From the NCBI RefSeq assembly GCF_000331005.1, contig NZ_AEJB01000639.1:1-64000 (forward strand): a stretch of 64,000 nucleotides of DNA, given 5' to 3'. Position numbers and translations under genes: made by a program. Below the pieces are notes generated by a model that saw nothing but the letters and a program-made list of their open reading frames with translations, was not told where the DNA came from and did not search any database. Source of the stretch: Streptomyces turgidiscabies Car8 (GTDB taxonomy: Bacteria; Actinomycetota; Actinomycetes; Streptomycetales; Streptomycetaceae). Shown piece by piece: positions 16,252-26,900 of the stretch (its first letter is position 1; every line of letters begins with the position of its first letter).

Positions 16252-19200
16252 ATGACCGTCAGCCATGGCCTGGAGCCGTCCGCCGCCCAGCGCTCGATGT
16301 GGTTCGGCCAGCGGCTCGACGGCGCCGGTGCCGGTGCCGCCTACAACGTGGGCGAGTACACCGAGATCCACGGGCGCGTCGATCCTGAGCTGTTCCGGGC
16401 GGCCGTCCGGCTGGTGGTGGAGGCGACCGAGACACTGCGGTCCCGGTTCGCGGCGGACGACGACGGCGTACGGCTGCTGGTGGACGCCGGTCCCGGGTGG
16501 ACGATGCCCGTCGTCGACGCGGCGGGGGCCGAGGCTGCGCGGGACTGGATGGCGGACGACTTCGGCACGCCCTTCGACCTCCGCCGGGGCCCACTGTTCC
16601 GGTACGCGCTGCTGGGTCTCGCGGACGACCACTGGATCTGGTATCAGGCGTACCATCACATCGCTGTTGACGGCTTCAGCTGTTCCCTGATCGCCCGGCG
16701 GGTGGCCGACGCGTACACCGCGCTCGCCGCAGGCACCCCGCACACTCCGCCGCCCACTCCCCTCGGCCCGCTGATGGCCGCCGACGCGGCCTACCGCGCC
16801 GGGGAACGGTACGAACGCGATCGCGCCCACTGGGCGGGTGTCCTCGCCGACCGGCCCGAGCCGGTGAGCCTGTCCGCCCGTCCGCCCCGGGTCGGCGACC
16901 GCTTCCTGCGTCGCACCGGCCATCTCCCCTCGCCCGCCGGGGACTTGGTCCGCTCGGCCGCCGACGCAGCTGGGACCCGCTGGTCCCGCGTCGTTCTCGC
17001 GGCGACCGCCGCCTATCTGCACCGGCTCACCGGCGCCCATGACATCGTCCTCGGCCTCGCGGTCACCGCCCGCGAGAGCGAGACGGAACTCACGACCCCG
17101 GGCATGGCGTCCAATGTGCTCCCCCTGCGGCTGTCCGTACGCCCGGACACCCCCGCCGCAGACCTCGTACGGCAGGCGGCCCGGGCCACCCACGACCTGC
17201 TCGGCCACCAACGTCACCGGGGTGAGGAACTGCGCCGCGACGTGAACTGGCCGCAGGACGGGCCCCGTTACTTCGGTCCAGTAGTCAACGTCATGGCGTT
17301 CGGCCAGGAGTTGCGCTTCGCCGGACACCCGACCACCCGCCACAACCTGTCCACCGGCCCGGTCGAGGATCTCGCAGTCAACGTCTACGACCGCGCCGAC
17401 GGCCAGGGGATCCGGGTCGACCTCGACGCGAGCCCCGAGCACTACACGGACTCCGAACTCAGCGCCCACCACAGGCGTTTCCTGCATTTCCTGGAGCATT
17501 TCGCGGGGGCGGCCTCCGTGCCCGACACGGTGGTGGGACGGGTCCAGGTGACGCTCCCCGGCGAGGAGTCGCGGCTCGACGGCCCGGTTCCCGCTCTCGC
17601 TCCCGCCTCCGCTTCCGCTGTAAACGGCAGCACTGTTCCCGGGCTCTTCGCGGCCCGTGTGGCCGCCGACCCCGACGGTATCGCCGTCGTCCACGGCGAG
17701 CAGGAGATCACCAGCCGCGATCTCGACGCCCGCGCCAACCGGCTCGCCCACCGTCTGCTCGGGCTCGGTGTCCGGCCCGAGGACCGGGTCGCGGTCCTGA
17801 TGCGCCGCTCGGACGAGCTGATCGTGGCGTTGCTGGCCGTCCTCAAGGCGGGCGGCGCCTACGTCGGGCTCGATCCCCGCGCACCGGCCGCCCGCACCCG
17901 GCAGATCCTCGCGGAGACCGGCGCGTCGGTCCTGCTGACGGACAGCGCCGAGACTTCGTACGACGGCCTCCGGACCGTCAACTGCACTGACCCGTCGCTC
18001 GTCACCGAGCCGGACACCGACCCCGAAGTGCCGCTGCACCCGGACCAGTTGGCCTACGTCAGCTACACCTCGGGGTCCACCGGCAGGCCCAAGGGCGTCG
18101 CCGTCACCCACCGGGACATCGCCGCACTGGCCGCCGACTCGGCGTTCGACGGCGGCGCGCACGCACGGGTTCCCGTCCATTCGCCGACCGCGTTCGACGC
18201 CTCCACCTACGAGATGTGGGTGCCCTTGCTGGGCGGGGGTACCGCGGTGGTGGCCGGGGCGGACGTGGACATGGACGCCGCCGGGGTGGCCCGGCTGACG
18301 GCCCGGCACGGACTGACGGCGCTGTGGCTGACCGCCGGGCTCTTCCGGCTCGCCGCCGAGCAGGACCCGGGCTGCTTCGGCGGCCTGCGCCAGGTGTGGG
18401 CCGGCGGCGAGGCCGTCCCCGGCTCCGCCGTCCGCCGAGTCCTCGCGGCCTGTCCCGGTCTGACGGTCACCAACGGCTACGGCCCGACCGAGACGACCAC
18501 GTTCGCCACCTGCCGTCCCTGCCCGGACGGCGCCGACGTGCCCGACGCGCTGCCCATCGGCCGTCCGCTCGACGGGATGCGCGCCCAGGTGCTCGACGGC
18601 GCCCTGCGGCCCGTTCCGCGAGGCGTGGTCGGCGAGTTGTACGTGGCCGGGCCCGGTGTGGCGCGCGGCTACCTGGGCCGACCCGACGCCACCGCCGAGC
18701 GCTTCACCGCCGATCCGTACGGCCCGCCGGGTGGCCGTATGTACCGCACAGGGGACCGCGTCCGTCTGGACGGGAACGGCGAGCTGGAGTTCCACGGGCG
18801 CGCAGACGGCCAGGTCAAGCTGCGCGGCTTCCGCGTCGAACCCGGCGAGATCGAGACGGTCCTCGCCACCCATCCCCAGGTCGCCCAGGCCGTCGTGCTC
18901 GTCAGGGAGGACCGCCCCGGCGACCGACGGCTGATCGCCTACGCGGTCTGCGCCGACGGGCCGGTACCCGACCCGGAGTCCCTGCGCGCCCACCTCGCCG
19001 AACAACTGCCCGATCATCTGGTCCCCTCCTCGGTCGTGCCGCTGGACCGGCTGCCCCTCACCGCCAACGGCAAGGTGGACCGAGCCGCCCTGCCTGTTCC
19101 CCCTGCGACGAATGGGAGCCACGGCACTGGGACCCCGCGAACCCCACAGACTCCACAGACTCCACGGACGCCTCAGGAGAAGGCCCTCTGCGACCTTTTC

Positions 19201-22200
19201 GCGGACGTCCTGGGTCTGCCCGAGGTCGGTGCGGACGACAGCTTCTTCGCGCTCGGCGGCCACTCGCTGCTCGCCCTGCGCCTGATCGGCCGGATCCGCG
19301 ACACACTGGGCGCCGACCTGACTCTGGGCGACCTGTTCGGGGCGCCCACTCCGACGGCCCTCGCCGGTCCACTCGGCGCCACGGGAGCCGTCGTACGGCC
19401 CGTCTCCCGGCCTGTACCGGGAACGGTCCCCGACGAGGCTCCGCTGTCCTCCGCCCAGCGGCGCCTGTGGTTCCTGGACCGGCTGGAGGAGTCGGGCGCG
19501 GCCTACCACATCCCGCTCGCCGTACGACTGACGGGCGCCGCCCTCGACCAGGACGCCCTGCGCCTGGCACTGGCCGATCTGGTCACCCGGCACGAGATCC
19601 TGCGCACCGTCTACCCGGACTCCGACGGCACCCCGCGACAGCGCCTGCTGGACCCCGTGGCCGCCCGGCCCCGACTGCACGTCGACCGCGCCACGGAGGC
19701 CGAACTGCCGACCCGGCTGGCCGAGTTGGCGATGGGTGCGTTCCGGCTCGCCGAGGAGATCCCGCTCCGCGCCCATCTGCTCGTCCTCGGCCCGGAGGAC
19801 CACGTCCTGCTGCTGGTGCTGCACCACATCGCCGCGGACGGCTGGTCCCTGGATCCCCTCACCCGCGATCTGGCCGCCGCGTACCGGGCCCGCCGGGAGC
19901 ACCGGGTTCCCGACAGGGCTCAACTGCCTCTGCAGTATGCGGATTTCGCCGTCTGGCAGGGCCGGCAACTCAGCGGCGGCGCAGGCTATCTGACGAATCC
20001 TCACCTCGCTTACTGGACTCAGGCGTTGGCCGGGCTCCCCGACGAACTCCCTCTTCCTGCCGACCGTCCTCGCCCGGCCCGTGCCACTCACCGGGGTGGT
20101 GACATCCCCGTACGGCTGGACGCGAGCCTCCACCGGCGGTTGCGCGTGCTCGCCGGGGAGACCGGCACGACGCCGTTCATGGTCGTCCAGGCCGGTCTGG
20201 CCGCCCTGTTGACCCGGCTCGGGGCGGGCACCGACATCCCCCTGGGCACTCCGGTCGCGGGGCGCGCCGACGAGACGTTGGACGATCTGGTCGGCTGTTT
20301 CCTCAACACCCTTGTCCTGCGCACCGACACCTCCGGCGACCCCACCTTCCGGGAGCTGCTGGACCGGGTCAGGGACACGGACCTCGGTGCCTACGCCCAC
20401 CAGGAGCTGCCGTTCGAGCAGCTCGTCGAGGCCCTCAACCCGCCCCGCTCACCTGCCCGGCACCCGCTGTTCCAGGTCATGCTCGCCTTCCGGCCCGGCG
20501 CCGAACCGCACCTCGACCTGCCCGGCCTCACTGCCCGGAGCCTCCCCGTGGAGACCGGCGCGACCAAGATCGACCTCACGTTCAACCTCGGCGAACGGCA
20601 TGCCGCAGACGGCTCCCCGGACGGCATCGAGGGCATCCTCCAGTACAGCGCCGACCTCTACGACCGGGCTACCGCCGAGGAACTGGCCGACCGACTGGAA
20701 CGGCTGCTCCGGGCCGCCCTGGAGGATCCCGACCGGCCCGTGGGCGCGCTCGACATCCTCGGCCCGGACGAACGGCGGCGCCTGCTCGTCGAGTGCAACG
20801 ACACCGCCCGGGAGGTTCCGGAGACCGCCTTCCACCAGATGTTCGAGGCGCGGGCGACCGAGACGCCGGACGCGGTGGCCGTGACGGACGCGCTCACCAG
20901 CCTGACCTACCACCAACTCGACGTGCGTGCCGACCGGTTGGCACGAGCGCTGACATCGGCCGGTGCGGGCCCCGGCCGTGTCGTCGCGTTCTCACTGCCC
21001 CGGTCAGTCGACCTCGCGGTGGCGGTGCTGGCCGTCCTCAAGGCGGGCGCGGCCTATCTGCCGCTCGACCCGGAACACCCTGCCGACCGGACCGCCTACC
21101 TGCTGTCCGACTCCGGCCCGGTGTGCGTCATCGCCAGGGAGCCGGTCGACGTCGACTGTCCGGTCGTGAGTCCCGACGCGGACGCCCCAGGCACCGTCTT
21201 GAGCGACGCCCGCCCCGCCGACGCCGCCTACCTCATCTACACCTCCGGTACCACCGGGCGTCCCAAGGGGGTGGTCGTCGAACACCGCAACCTCACCACC
21301 TACGTGGCTCGTTGTGTGTCGGCGTACCCGAGTCTGCGCGGCACCTCGCTGCTGCACGCCACGATGTCGTTCGACGCCACGGTGACGAGCCTGCACGGGG
21401 CACTCGCCGCGGGCGGACGGGTGCACATCGCCGCCGTTCACGAGGCGGGCGCGGTCCCGTCGCCCGGTGGCTACACGTTCCTCAAGGCCACGCCGAGCCA
21501 CCTCGCGCTACTGCCAGCCCTGCCGTACGACATCTCGCCCACCCAGGAGTTCATGCTCGGCGGCGAGGCCCTGGTCGGGGAGGCCCTGCGATCCTGGCGC
21601 CGGGACCATCCCGACGTACGGCTGATCAACCACTACGGCCCGACCGAGCTCACCGTCGGCTGCACCGACCACCGCATCGAACCCGGCGACGACCTGCCGT
21701 CCGGCCCGGTGCCCATCGGGCGCCCCATGTGGAACACCCGTGCCTATGTCCTGGACCCGTGGCTGAACCCGGTTCCCGCCGGGGTCGAGGGTGAGCTGTA
21801 CGTGGCCGGCGACCAGGTGGCCCGGGGCTACTGGAACCGGCCCGGTCTGACCGCCGAACGGTTCGTCGCCGACCTGTACGGGCCGCCGGGTGCCCGGATG
21901 TACCGCACCGGCGACCTGGCCGTGCGCCGGGCCGACGGTGTCCTGGAGTTGCGGGGGCGGGCTGACGGTCAGCTGAAGATACGGGGTCTGCGGATCGAGC
22001 CCGGCGAGGTCGAGGGTGTGCTCACCGCGCACGGCGACGTCGACCAGGCCGCGGTGGTCGTCGGCGAGGACCGGGCCGGCGTACGGCGTCTGGTCGCCTA
22101 CCTCGTCGGGCCGGACAACGAAGCCCGAATCGACGTGCGGGCGTATGCGGCAGCGCGGCTGCCCAGTCACATGGTCCCCGAGGCGTTCGTGATGCTCGAC

Positions 22201-23940
22201 GCCCTGCCGATGACACCCAACGGCAAGCTGGACCGGTCCGCGCTCCCCGCGCCGCCCGATGTCACGGTCGCCCCTGGGACGCTCGCACCGCGCACGCCGC
22301 AGGAGGAGATCCTGCGCGGGCTGTTCGCCGAGATCCTCGGCCGGGATCCGCAGGACGTGGGCGTGGACGACGGTTTCTTCGACCTCGGCGGCGACAGCAT
22401 CGCCTCCATCCACCTCGTCAGCCGCGCTCTGACAGCCGGGCTGCGGCTCACCCCGCGCGATGTCTTCGAGCAGCGGACGATCGCCGGACTCGCCGCGGTG
22501 GCCGCGGCACGCCCGGCCCCGGCACGGGGGCCCGCCCTGGAGCCGGCGGTCGGCGAACTGCCGCTGACCCCGGCGATGCACCGGCTTCGTGAACGCGGCG
22601 GTCCCATCGGCTCGTTCAGTCAGTCGGCGCTGCTCGTCACGCCCGCCGACGCCGACGAGAAGCGTCTGACGGGCGTACTTCAGGCAGTCCTCGACCGCCA
22701 TGACGCGCTCCGGATGCGTGTCACGACCGACGGCGACTGGGCCGCGTACATCCCGCCCGCCGGGAGCGTGGACGCGGCCGGGCTGCTGCGGCGGGTCGCC
22801 GTACCGGACGGCGATTTCGACGCGGCGATCGAGGTTCAGCCGTCACAACTGAGCCCGGCAACAGGCGATTTGGTTCGTGCCGTCTGGTTCGACGCGGGAC
22901 CCGGCCGGCCCGGCCGACTGTTGCTGACGGTTCATCATCTGGCCGTGGACGGGGTGTCCTGGGGCATCCTCCGTGCCAATCTGGCAGCCGCCTGGCGCGA
23001 GGAGGAACTACCGCCGCCCGGGACTCCGTTCAGGCACTGGGCCCGACTGCTGGCGCGGGAGGCCAACGACCGCACCGGCGAACTGGACCTCTGGCAGGGC
23101 CTGTTGTGTCATCCCGATCCGCTGCTGGGCGCCCGCCACCCCGACCCGGCGCGGGACGTCGTCGGCGTGATGTGCCACCACACCCGGGCCCTCCCGGCCG
23201 AACAGTCCGCCGAGCTGCTCACCACGGTGCCCGCCGCCTTCCACGCCGGCCCTGACGACGTCCTGCTCGCCGCCCTCACCGTCGCCTTCGCACGGTGGAG
23301 GTATCGACCGGCTTTGCTGCTGGACGTCGAGCGGCACGGGCGTGAGGAACTGGCCGAGGGGATCGACCTGTCGCGGACCGTGGGTTGGTTCACCAGCGTC
23401 GTGCCGGTGCGGCTCGACCTCACCGGACTCGCCCTGGACGACTCCGCCGAGGTCATCAGGAGCGTCAAGGAACAGCTGCGCGCCGTACCCGATCACGGCA
23501 TCGGGCACGGTCTGCTGCGCCACCTCAACCCGGCGACCGGTCCGCGTCTCGCAGCGCTCCCGGTCCCGCAGATCGGCTTCAACTACCTGGGTCGCACACC
23601 CGCCAGCGCGCTGCCGGCCGACTGGTCGCCGGCTCCCGAAACGCTTCCCGGCGCGCTCGCCCTCGGCGCCGCCCACGACCCCGCCCTGCCCGTCACCCAC
23701 GGCCTGGAGATCACCGCCGTGGCCACCGCCGAAGGGCTGCGGGTCACCTGGTCCTGGGCTCCCGGCATCTGGTCGGCGGACGACGTACACGCCCTGGCCG
23801 GGCTGTGGTGCGACGCACTGACCGCCCTGACCCACGCCACCGCGGAGGGCGGACGGACCCCGTCCGACCTGCCGCTGGTGTCGCTGTCCCAAGCAGAGAT
23901 CGCCGAACTCGAAGCCGAGTTCGGAAGCGAGTGGAGGTAA
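16252..23940 (+). CDS. NRPS 1: C-A-T-C-A-T-E (modules 1 and 2)
   Basis: 2562 residues from ATG 16252 (GGAGC 7 bp before). Approximate domains: C1 4-450 (HHIAVDG, EntF-like in sequence); A1 459-945; T1 974-1040 (LGGHSLL); C2 1064-1500 (HHIAADG); A2 1513-2000; T2 2015-2085 (LGGDSI); E 2104-2540 (HHLAVDG, RTVGWFTS, NYLGR). Aligned by eye with GrsA, pocket residues are D-A-Y-W-W-G-G-T-F for A1, similar to Val-type pockets (D-A-F-W-I-G-G-T-F), and D-A-T-K-M-G-H-V-G for A2, of the Asp type (D-L-T-K-V-G-H-V-G). The E domain should make residue 2 a D-amino acid. C1 has no upstream partner, suggesting a starter C domain that acylates residue 1. A 9-bp repeat (TPQTPQTPRTPQ) forms the A1-T1 linker. Confidence 0.93.
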   Translation: MTVSHGLEPSAAQRSMWFGQRLDGAGAGAAYNVGEYTEIHGRVDPELFRAAVRLVVEATETLRSRFAADDDGVRLLVDAGPGWTMPVVDAAGAEAARDWMADDFGTPFDLRRGPLFRYALLGLADDHWIWYQAYHHIAVDGFSCSLIARRVADAYTALAAGTPHTPPPTPLGPLMAADAAYRAGERYERDRAHWAGVLADRPEPVSLSARPPRVGDRFLRRTGHLPSPAGDLVRSAADAAGTRWSRVVLAATAAYLHRLTGAHDIVLGLAVTARESETELTTPGMASNVLPLRLSVRPDTPAADLVRQAARATHDLLGHQRHRGEELRRDVNWPQDGPRYFGPVVNVMAFGQELRFAGHPTTRHNLSTGPVEDLAVNVYDRADGQGIRVDLDASPEHYTDSELSAHHRRFLHFLEHFAGAASVPDTVVGRVQVTLPGEESRLDGPVPALAPASASAVNGSTVPGLFAARVAADPDGIAVVHGEQEITSRDLDARANRLAHRLLGLGVRPEDRVAVLMRRSDELIVALLAVLKAGGAYVGLDPRAPAARTRQILAETGASVLLTDSAETSYDGLRTVNCTDPSLVTEPDTDPEVPLHPDQLAYVSYTSGSTGRPKGVAVTHRDIAALAADSAFDGGAHARVPVHSPTAFDASTYEMWVPLLGGGTAVVAGADVDMDAAGVARLTARHGLTALWLTAGLFRLAAEQDPGCFGGLRQVWAGGEAVPGSAVRRVLAACPGLTVTNGYGPTETTTFATCRPCPDGADVPDALPIGRPLDGMRAQVLDGALRPVPRGVVGELYVAGPGVARGYLGRPDATAERFTADPYGPPGGRMYRTGDRVRLDGNGELEFHGRADGQVKLRGFRVEPGEIETVLATHPQVAQAVVLVREDRPGDRRLIAYAVCADGPVPDPESLRAHLAEQLPDHLVPSSVVPLDRLPLTANGKVDRAALPVPPATNGSHGTGTPRTPQTPQTPRTPQEKALCDLFADVLGLPEVGADDSFFALGGHSLLALRLIGRIRDTLGADLTLGDLFGAPTPTALAGPLGATGAVVRPVSRPVPGTVPDEAPLSSAQRRLWFLDRLEESGAAYHIPLAVRLTGAALDQDALRLALADLVTRHEILRTVYPDSDGTPRQRLLDPVAARPRLHVDRATEAELPTRLAELAMGAFRLAEEIPLRAHLLVLGPEDHVLLLVLHHIAADGWSLDPLTRDLAAAYRARREHRVPDRAQLPLQYADFAVWQGRQLSGGAGYLTNPHLAYWTQALAGLPDELPLPADRPRPARATHRGGDIPVRLDASLHRRLRVLAGETGTTPFMVVQAGLAALLTRLGAGTDIPLGTPVAGRADETLDDLVGCFLNTLVLRTDTSGDPTFRELLDRVRDTDLGAYAHQELPFEQLVEALNPPRSPARHPLFQVMLAFRPGAEPHLDLPGLTARSLPVETGATKIDLTFNLGERHAADGSPDGIEGILQYSADLYDRATAEELADRLERLLRAALEDPDRPVGALDILGPDERRRLLVECNDTAREVPETAFHQMFEARATETPDAVAVTDALTSLTYHQLDVRADRLARALTSAGAGPGRVVAFSLPRSVDLAVAVLAVLKAGAAYLPLDPEHPADRTAYLLSDSGPVCVIAREPVDVDCPVVSPDADAPGTVLSDARPADAAYLIYTSGTTGRPKGVVVEHRNLTTYVARCVSAYPSLRGTSLLHATMSFDATVTSLHGALAAGGRVHIAAVHEAGAVPSPGGYTFLKATPSHLALLPALPYDISPTQEFMLGGEALVGEALRSWRRDHPDVRLINHYGPTELTVGCTDHRIEPGDDLPSGPVPIGRPMWNTRAYVLDPWLNPVPAGVEGELYVAGDQVARGYWNRPGLTAERFVADLYGPPGARMYRTGDLAVRRADGVLELRGRADGQLKIRGLRIEPGEVEGVLTAHGDVDQAAVVVGEDRAGVRRLVAYLVGPDNEARIDVRAYAAARLPSHMVPEAFVMLDALPMTPNGKLDRSALPAPPDVTVAPGTLAPRTPQEEILRGLFAEILGRDPQDVGVDDGFFDLGGDSIASIHLVSRALTAGLRLTPRDVFEQRTIAGLAAVAAARPAPARGPALEPAVGELPLTPAMHRLRERGGPIGSFSQSALLVTPADADEKRLTGVLQAVLDRHDALRMRVTTDGDWAAYIPPAGSVDAAGLLRRVAVPDGDFDAAIEVQPSQLSPATGDLVRAVWFDAGPGRPGRLLLTVHHLAVDGVSWGILRANLAAAWREEELPPPGTPFRHWARLLAREANDRTGELDLWQGLLCHPDPLLGARHPDPARDVVGVMCHHTRALPAEQSAELLTTVPAAFHAGPDDVLLAALTVAFARWRYRPALLLDVERHGREELAEGIDLSRTVGWFTSVVPVRLDLTGLALDDSAEVIRSVKEQLRAVPDHGIGHGLLRHLNPATGPRLAALPVPQIGFNYLGRTPASALPADWSPAPETLPGALALGAAHDPALPVTHGLEITAVATAEGLRVTWSWAPGIWSADDVHALAGLWCDALTALTHATAEGGRTPSDLPLVSLSQAEIAELEAEFGSEWR
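19138..19176 (+). repeat. Degenerate 9-bp repeat in NRPS 1 A1-T1 linker
   Basis: Four imperfect 9-bp units around CTCCACAGA encode TPQ/TPR tripeptides exactly at the flexible linker between the adenylation and carrier domains. Confidence 0.75.
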
Positions 23941-23946
23941 CCCACG

Positions 23947-26900
23947 GTGACCCGGTCCGGAATCTCCGACATCCTGCCCCTGTCCCCGCTGCAGGAGGGG
24001 TTGCTCTTCCACGCCCTGTACGACGACGACCGCAGCCCCGACGTCTACGCCGCCCAGCAGGTCCTGGAGCTGACGGGCGAGGTCGACCCCGCCGCCGTAC
24101 GGGCCGCCGGGCAGGCCCTGCTCGACCGGCACCCCAACCTGCGTGCCTGTTTCCGCCGCCGGGAGGCCGGACAGCCGTTCCAGATCGTTCCCACGGACGT
24201 CGAACTCCCCTGGTCGGAGACCGACTTGTCGGCGTATGACGAGCACGGCCGGGACATCGCGTGGCAGCGCCTGCTCGACGAGGAGCGCAACCGCCGCTTC
24301 GACCTGTCCAGGCCGCCGCTCCTGCGCCACCTGCTCGTCCGGTGGGCCCCCGACCGCTACCGACTGGTGATCACCAACCATCACATCCTGCTCGACGGCT
24401 GGTCCAAGCAGTTGCTCGTCCGTGAGTTCAGCGCCCTGTACGCGGGTGAGCACCCGACGGCGCTCCCGACCGTGCCGCCGTACCGCGACTACCTCGCCTG
24501 GCTTGCCCGGCAGGACCGCGCCGACGCCGAACGGGCCTGGCAGGGCGCTCTGTCCGGGGTGACCGGGCCCACTCTCCTGAGCCCCGGCGCCCCCACCACA
24601 CCCGTCCTCCCCCGCGAACTCTTCGTGGAGCTGCCCGGCGAGCTCACCGCGCGCGCCGACACGACGGCACGCTCACTCGGCGTCACGCTCAACACCCTTG
24701 TGCAGGGCGCCTGGGGTCTGTTGCTGGGCCGGTTGACCGGGCGCGGCGACGCCGTCTTCGGCCAGACCGTCACGGTCCGCCCGCCCGAACTGCCGAACGT
24801 GGCGTCGATGGTCGGCTTCTGCATCAACACCGTGCCCACCCGGGTCTGTTGGGACGAGGAGGACACCGTCACCGACCTCCTCACCGGCATCCGGAGCCGA
24901 CAGGCGGAACTGCTGCCGCACCAGTATCTCGGCCTCGCGGACATCCGGCGCGCCACCGGCACCGGTGACCTCTTCGACACCCTGCTGGCGTTCGAGAACT
25001 ACCCCGCGTCCGCCACCAAGGGCGCGTCCCAGGTCACCCGGCTCACGGCACGTGACGCCACCCACTACCCGCTCACCCTCTCCGTCCTCCCCGGCCGCCG
25101 CCTGACCCTGCGGCTGTCGTACCGGCCCGACCTGTACGACGAGACGGGCGCCCGCACCCTGTTGGAACGCTTCGCCATGGTGCTGGGAGCCCTGGCGGCC
25201 GACCCGACGCGCCCTGTCCGCGAGGTGGAGGTGCTGCTGCCGGACGAGCGGGAACGCCTCCTGGCCCGTCCTGCCACCGAGCCCGCACCGACGGCCGTCA
25301 CCCTTCCCGAGTTGTTCGCCGAACAGGTCGCCCGCACCCCCGACGCCACGGCCGTCGTACACGAAGGAACCCGTCTCACCTACGCGGAACTGGACCAGCG
25401 GTCCAACCGCCTCGCACAGCTGCTCGCCGAACGGGGCGCGCGCCCTGAGCGGTTGGTCGCCCTGGCCCTGCCTCGAACCCCCGACCTCGTGGTGGCCGTC
25501 CTGGCGGTACTGAAGACCGGTGCCGCGTATGTGCCGATGGACCCGGAGTACCCGGCGGAGCGGCTGGCGTTCATGCTGGCCGACGCGAGCCCGGTACTGC
25601 TGTTGACAGCTGACGGCGGCACGACGGGGGAATCGCCAGCCGGTGACGTATCCGTGGTGACGGTGGCCGAGTCGGTCAACTACCCTTCGTCCGCTTTGAA
25701 GTTGCCGCGTCCGGGCCCCGCCGGCACGGCCTACGTCATCTACACGTCGGGCTCCACCGGCCGCCCCAAGGGTGTCTCGGTGCCGCACTCCAACGTCGTT
25801 CGGCTCTTCGAGTCCACCCGGCACTGGTTCGACTTCGGGCCGGACGACGTGTGGACGCTGTTCCACTCGTACGCCTTCGACTTCTCCGTGTGGGAACTGT
25901 GGGGCGCTCTACTGCACGGCGGCACGCTCGTGGTCGTGCCGTTCGCGGTGAGTCGTGAACCGGAGGAATTCCTGCGGCTGCTCGTCCGGGAGCACGTCAC
26001 CGTGCTGAACCAGACACCCTCGGCCTTCGGTCAACTCCTCCGCGCGGACGCCGCGCTGCCGGAGCTCGGGCGTGAACTCGCCCTGCGTTATGTCGTGTTC
26101 GGCGGCGAGGCACTCGACTTCGCCCGGGTCACCGAGTGGTACACCCGGCACGCGCAGGACGCGCCCATCCTGGTCAACATGTACGGCATCACCGAGACTA
26201 CGGTCCATGTCACCGGCCTGCCGCTGACCAAGGGCGCGGAACGGGCCGCCCAGGGCTCGATCGGGCACACCATCCCCGACCTGCGCGCATGTGTGCTGGA
26301 CGCCGGGCTGCGGCTCGTACCGCCGGGTGTCACCGGTGAGTTGTACGTCGCCGGGGCAGGGCTGGCTCGCGGATATCTGGGCCGGCCGGGGCTGACGGCC
26401 GGGCGGTTCGTGGCCGATCCGTTCGGGAACCCGGGGGAGCGCATGTACCGCACGGGTGACCTGGCGCGCCGGTCGGCGGACGGTGAACTGGAGTACGCGG
26501 GCCGGGCCGACGACCAGGTCAAGATACGCGGCTTCCGCATCGAACTCGGCGAGGTGGAGGCGGCGTTGGCCGGCCACCCCGAGGTCACCGCGGCGGTCGT
26601 CGTCGAGCGGGACGGGCGGCTGGTCGGTTACGCGGTGGGCGGCGCCCCCCTGGACGCGGAAGACCTGCGCCGCCACGCGGGTCGTACGCTCCCCGAGCAC
26701 ATGGTGCCCAGCGCCGTGATGGTCCTGGACCAGCTGCCGTTGACCGCTAACGGCAAGCTGGACCGGGCCGCCCTGCCCGAGCCGGTGGCGTCGTCAGGTG
26801 GGGGCCGTGCCCCTCGTACCCCGCAGGAGGAGATCCTGTGCGGCCTGTTCGGCGACGTCCTCGGCGTGGCGGCGCACCAAGTGGGCGCGGACGACGGGTT

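Noticed and set aside
15994..20400. 1468-codon minus-strand open frame opposite NRPS 1
   Set aside because: Its translation is low-complexity Gly/Arg/Val-rich with no domain pattern; it mirrors the strong third-position GC bias of the NRPS gene on the plus strand.
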